Source of the DNA: Lamellibrachia satsuma
Lineage: Eukaryota; Annelida; Polychaeta; Sabellida; Siboglinidae
Assembly (NCBI GenBank): GCA_033239005.1
Contig: BSQZ01000096.1
Span: 1,792,575-1,856,574 of the forward strand
Length of the DNA: 64,000 nucleotides
Direction of reading: 5' to 3'
A program made the translations under genes and the position numbers. The notes beneath the pieces were generated by a model, which saw only the letters and a list, made by a program, of their open reading frames with translations, made no database searches and was not told the DNA's origin. Shown piece after piece: positions 61,800-64,000 of the stretch. Within the stretch, counting starts at the first letter, position 1. Each line of letters opens with the position of its first letter.

Positions 61800-63865
61800 G
61801 TTTGGGTATGTGACCTTGTACAACAACTATTGCCTGGGTATGCGACTATGTACAACTTTTGCCTGGGTATGTGACCATGTACAACTGTTGTCTGGGTATG
61901 TGACCATGTACAACTGTTGTCTGTGTATGTGGCAATGTACAACTGTTGTCTGGGTATGTGACCATGTACAACTGTTGTCTGGGTATGTGACCATGTACAA
62001 CTGTTGTCTGGGTATGTCACCATGTACAACTGTTGTCTGGGTATGTCACCATGTACAACTGTTGTCTGTGTATGTCACCATGTACAACTGTTGTCTGGGT
62101 ATGTCACCATGTACAACTGTTGTCTGGGTATGTCACCATGTACAACTGTTGTCTGGGTATGTCACCATGTACAACTGTTGTCTGGGTATGTCACCATGTA
62201 CAACAACTGTTGTCTGGGTATGTGACCATGTACAACAACTGTTGTCTGTGTATGTGACCATGTACAACAACTGTCGTCTGTGTATGTGACCATGTACAAC
62301 TGTTGTCTGTGTATGTGACCATGTACAACTGTTGTCTGGGTATGTCACCATGTACAACTGTTGTTTGGGTATGTGACCATGTACAACTGTTGTCTGTGTA
62401 TGTCACCATGTACAACTGTTGTCTGGGTATGTGACCATGTACAACTGTTGTCTGGGTATGTGACCATGTACAACAACTGTTATCTGGGTATGTGACCATG
62501 TACAACAACTGCTATCTGGGTATGTAACCATGTACAACTGTTGTCTGTGTATGTGACCATGTACAACTGTTGTCTGGGTATGTGACCATGTACAACTGTT
62601 GTTTGGGTATGTGACCATGTACAACTGTTGTCTGTGTATGTCACCATGTACAACTGTTGTCTGGGTATGTCACCATGTACAACTGTTGTCTGGGTATGTG
62701 ACCATGTACAACAACTGTTGTCTGTGTATGTGACCATGTACAACTGTTGTCTGGGTATGTGACCATGTACAACTGTTGTCTGGGTATGTGACCATGTACA
62801 ACTGTTGTCTGGGTATGTAACCATGTACAACAACTGTTATCTGGGTATGTGACCATGTACAACAACTGCTATCTGGGTATGTAACCATGTACAACTGTTG
62901 TCTGTGTATGTGACCATGTACAACTGTTGTCTGTGTATGTGACCATGTACAACTGTTGTTTGGGTATGTGACCATGTACAACTGTTGTCTGTGTATGTCA
63001 CCATGTACAACTGTTGTCTGGGTATGTCACCATGTACAACAACTGTTGTCTGGGTATGTCACCATGTACAACTGTTGTCTGGGTATGTCACCATGTACAA
63101 CTGTTGTCTGTGTATGTCACCATGTACAACTGTTGTCTGGGTATGTCACCATGTACAACTGTTGTCTGGGTATGTCACCATGTACAACTGTTGTCTGGGT
63201 ATGTCACCATGTACAACCGTTGTCTGGGTATGTCACCATGTACAACAACTGTTGTCTGTGTATATCACCATGTACAACTGTTGTCTGTGTATGTCACCAT
63301 GTACAACTGTTGTCTGGGTATGTCACCATGTACAACTGTTGTCTGGGTATGTCACCATGTACAACTGTTGTCTTGGTATGTCACCATGTACAACTGTTGT
63401 CTTGGTATGTCACCATGTACAACAACTGTTGTCTGTGTATGTCACCATGTACAACTGTTGTCTGGGTATGTCACCATGTACAACTGTTGTCTGGGTATGT
63501 CACCATGTACAACTGTTGTCTGGGTATGTCACCATGTACAACTGTTGTCTGGGTATGTCACCATGTACAACTGTTGTCTGTGTATGTCACCATGTACAAC
63601 TGTTGTCTGGGTATGTCACCATGTACAACTGTTGTCTGGGTATGTCACCATGTACAGCTGTTGTCTGGGTATGTCACCATGTACAACTGTTGTCTTGGTA
63701 TGTCACCATGTACAATAACTGTTGTCTGTGTATGTCACCATGTACAACTGTTGTCTGTGTATGTCACCATGTACAACTGTTGTCTGGGTATGTCACAATG
63801 TACAACTGTTGTCTGGGTATGTCACCATGTACAACTGTTGTCTGGGTATGTCACCATGTACGTCA
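61800..63865. repeat. 29-bp minisatellite, ~72 copies
   Basis: Unit tgtacaactgttgtctgggt + atgtcacca, with 32-bp variants (tgtacaacaactg) and gtgacca / gtcacca subtypes grouped by position (gtgacca mostly before 63000, gtcacca after). All frames are largely open, giving spurious frames of up to 319 codons. The last ~130 nt of the window show nothing recognisable. Confidence 0.94.
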
Positions 63866-64000
63866 CATACAACAATCATCGATGGGATACTCAAGAGTAA
63901 AAAATGATTCGGTGAGACGATTCTTTCCTACTCCGCTATACTAGCCAATGAAATATGTGAATTCACAAGTAACAATTAATGCTGGCGTGAACAACTGGAA

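Noticed and set aside
61798..63944. Many frames of 60-319 codons, Cys/Val/Tyr-rich
   Set aside because: The 29/32-bp minisatellite opens all frames, and the translations are permutations of the same repeat.

Overview
This window is from an animal nuclear genome, most likely a marine invertebrate. The evidence is split genes with GT-AG introns, CR1-type LINEs, tRNA-derived SINEs, several families of DNA transposon and very dense minisatellites. No phylum can be fixed from the sequence. Two conserved genes lie head to head. On the minus strand, from the left edge to about 8 kb, is the 5' half of PSMA4 (20S proteasome subunit alpha-4). On the plus strand, from 8413 past the right edge, are the first 25 coding exons that I can join of a large laminin alpha chain of the alpha-3/alpha-5 type.

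All 25 laminin exons join in phase into about 1,468 residues. The order is signal peptide, laminin N-terminal (LN) domain, four and a half laminin-EGF (LE) modules, an L4b domain, LE modules, an L4a domain and more LE modules. The coiled coil and LG domains would lie beyond the window. PSMA4 coding exons 2 to 5 also join in phase and read through the start of the alpha-4 protein.

Roughly a third of the window is tandem repeat. The most unusual feature is where the arrays sit. At least nine have as their repeat unit a splice junction of one of these two genes, meaning acceptor plus exon start or exon end plus donor. These are PSMA4 exons 3 and 5 and laminin exons 6, 13, 16, 19, 20, 21 and 23. 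Laminin exon 3 is a partial tenth case. Each such intron end therefore carries from a few to about 25 copies of its own splice site. At four laminin junctions (exons 13, 16, 19, 21) the unit is a multiple of three and stays open in the exon frame, so a change of splice site would add whole in-frame peptide repeats to an extracellular matrix protein.

Other arrays grew from retroelement tails: CR1 at 4330-4780, a SINE at 42915-43190 and a LINE at 49495-49680. Intron 4 of the laminin gene holds a near-complete but frameshifted CR1 element (13330-17560, minus; ORF1 with PHD-like finger and SGNH esterase, ORF2 with endonuclease and reverse transcriptase) and a second, 5'-truncated copy head to head with it (17785-19395, plus). 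DNA transposons with readable termini lie at 6069-7404, 9930-10215, 34710-35010, 38417-39569, 50833-52191 and 52333-55050. Long open frames in the minisatellites (for example 25.1-27.7, 29.2-30.3 and 63.0-63.9 kb) come from repeat periodicity and are not annotated as genes.
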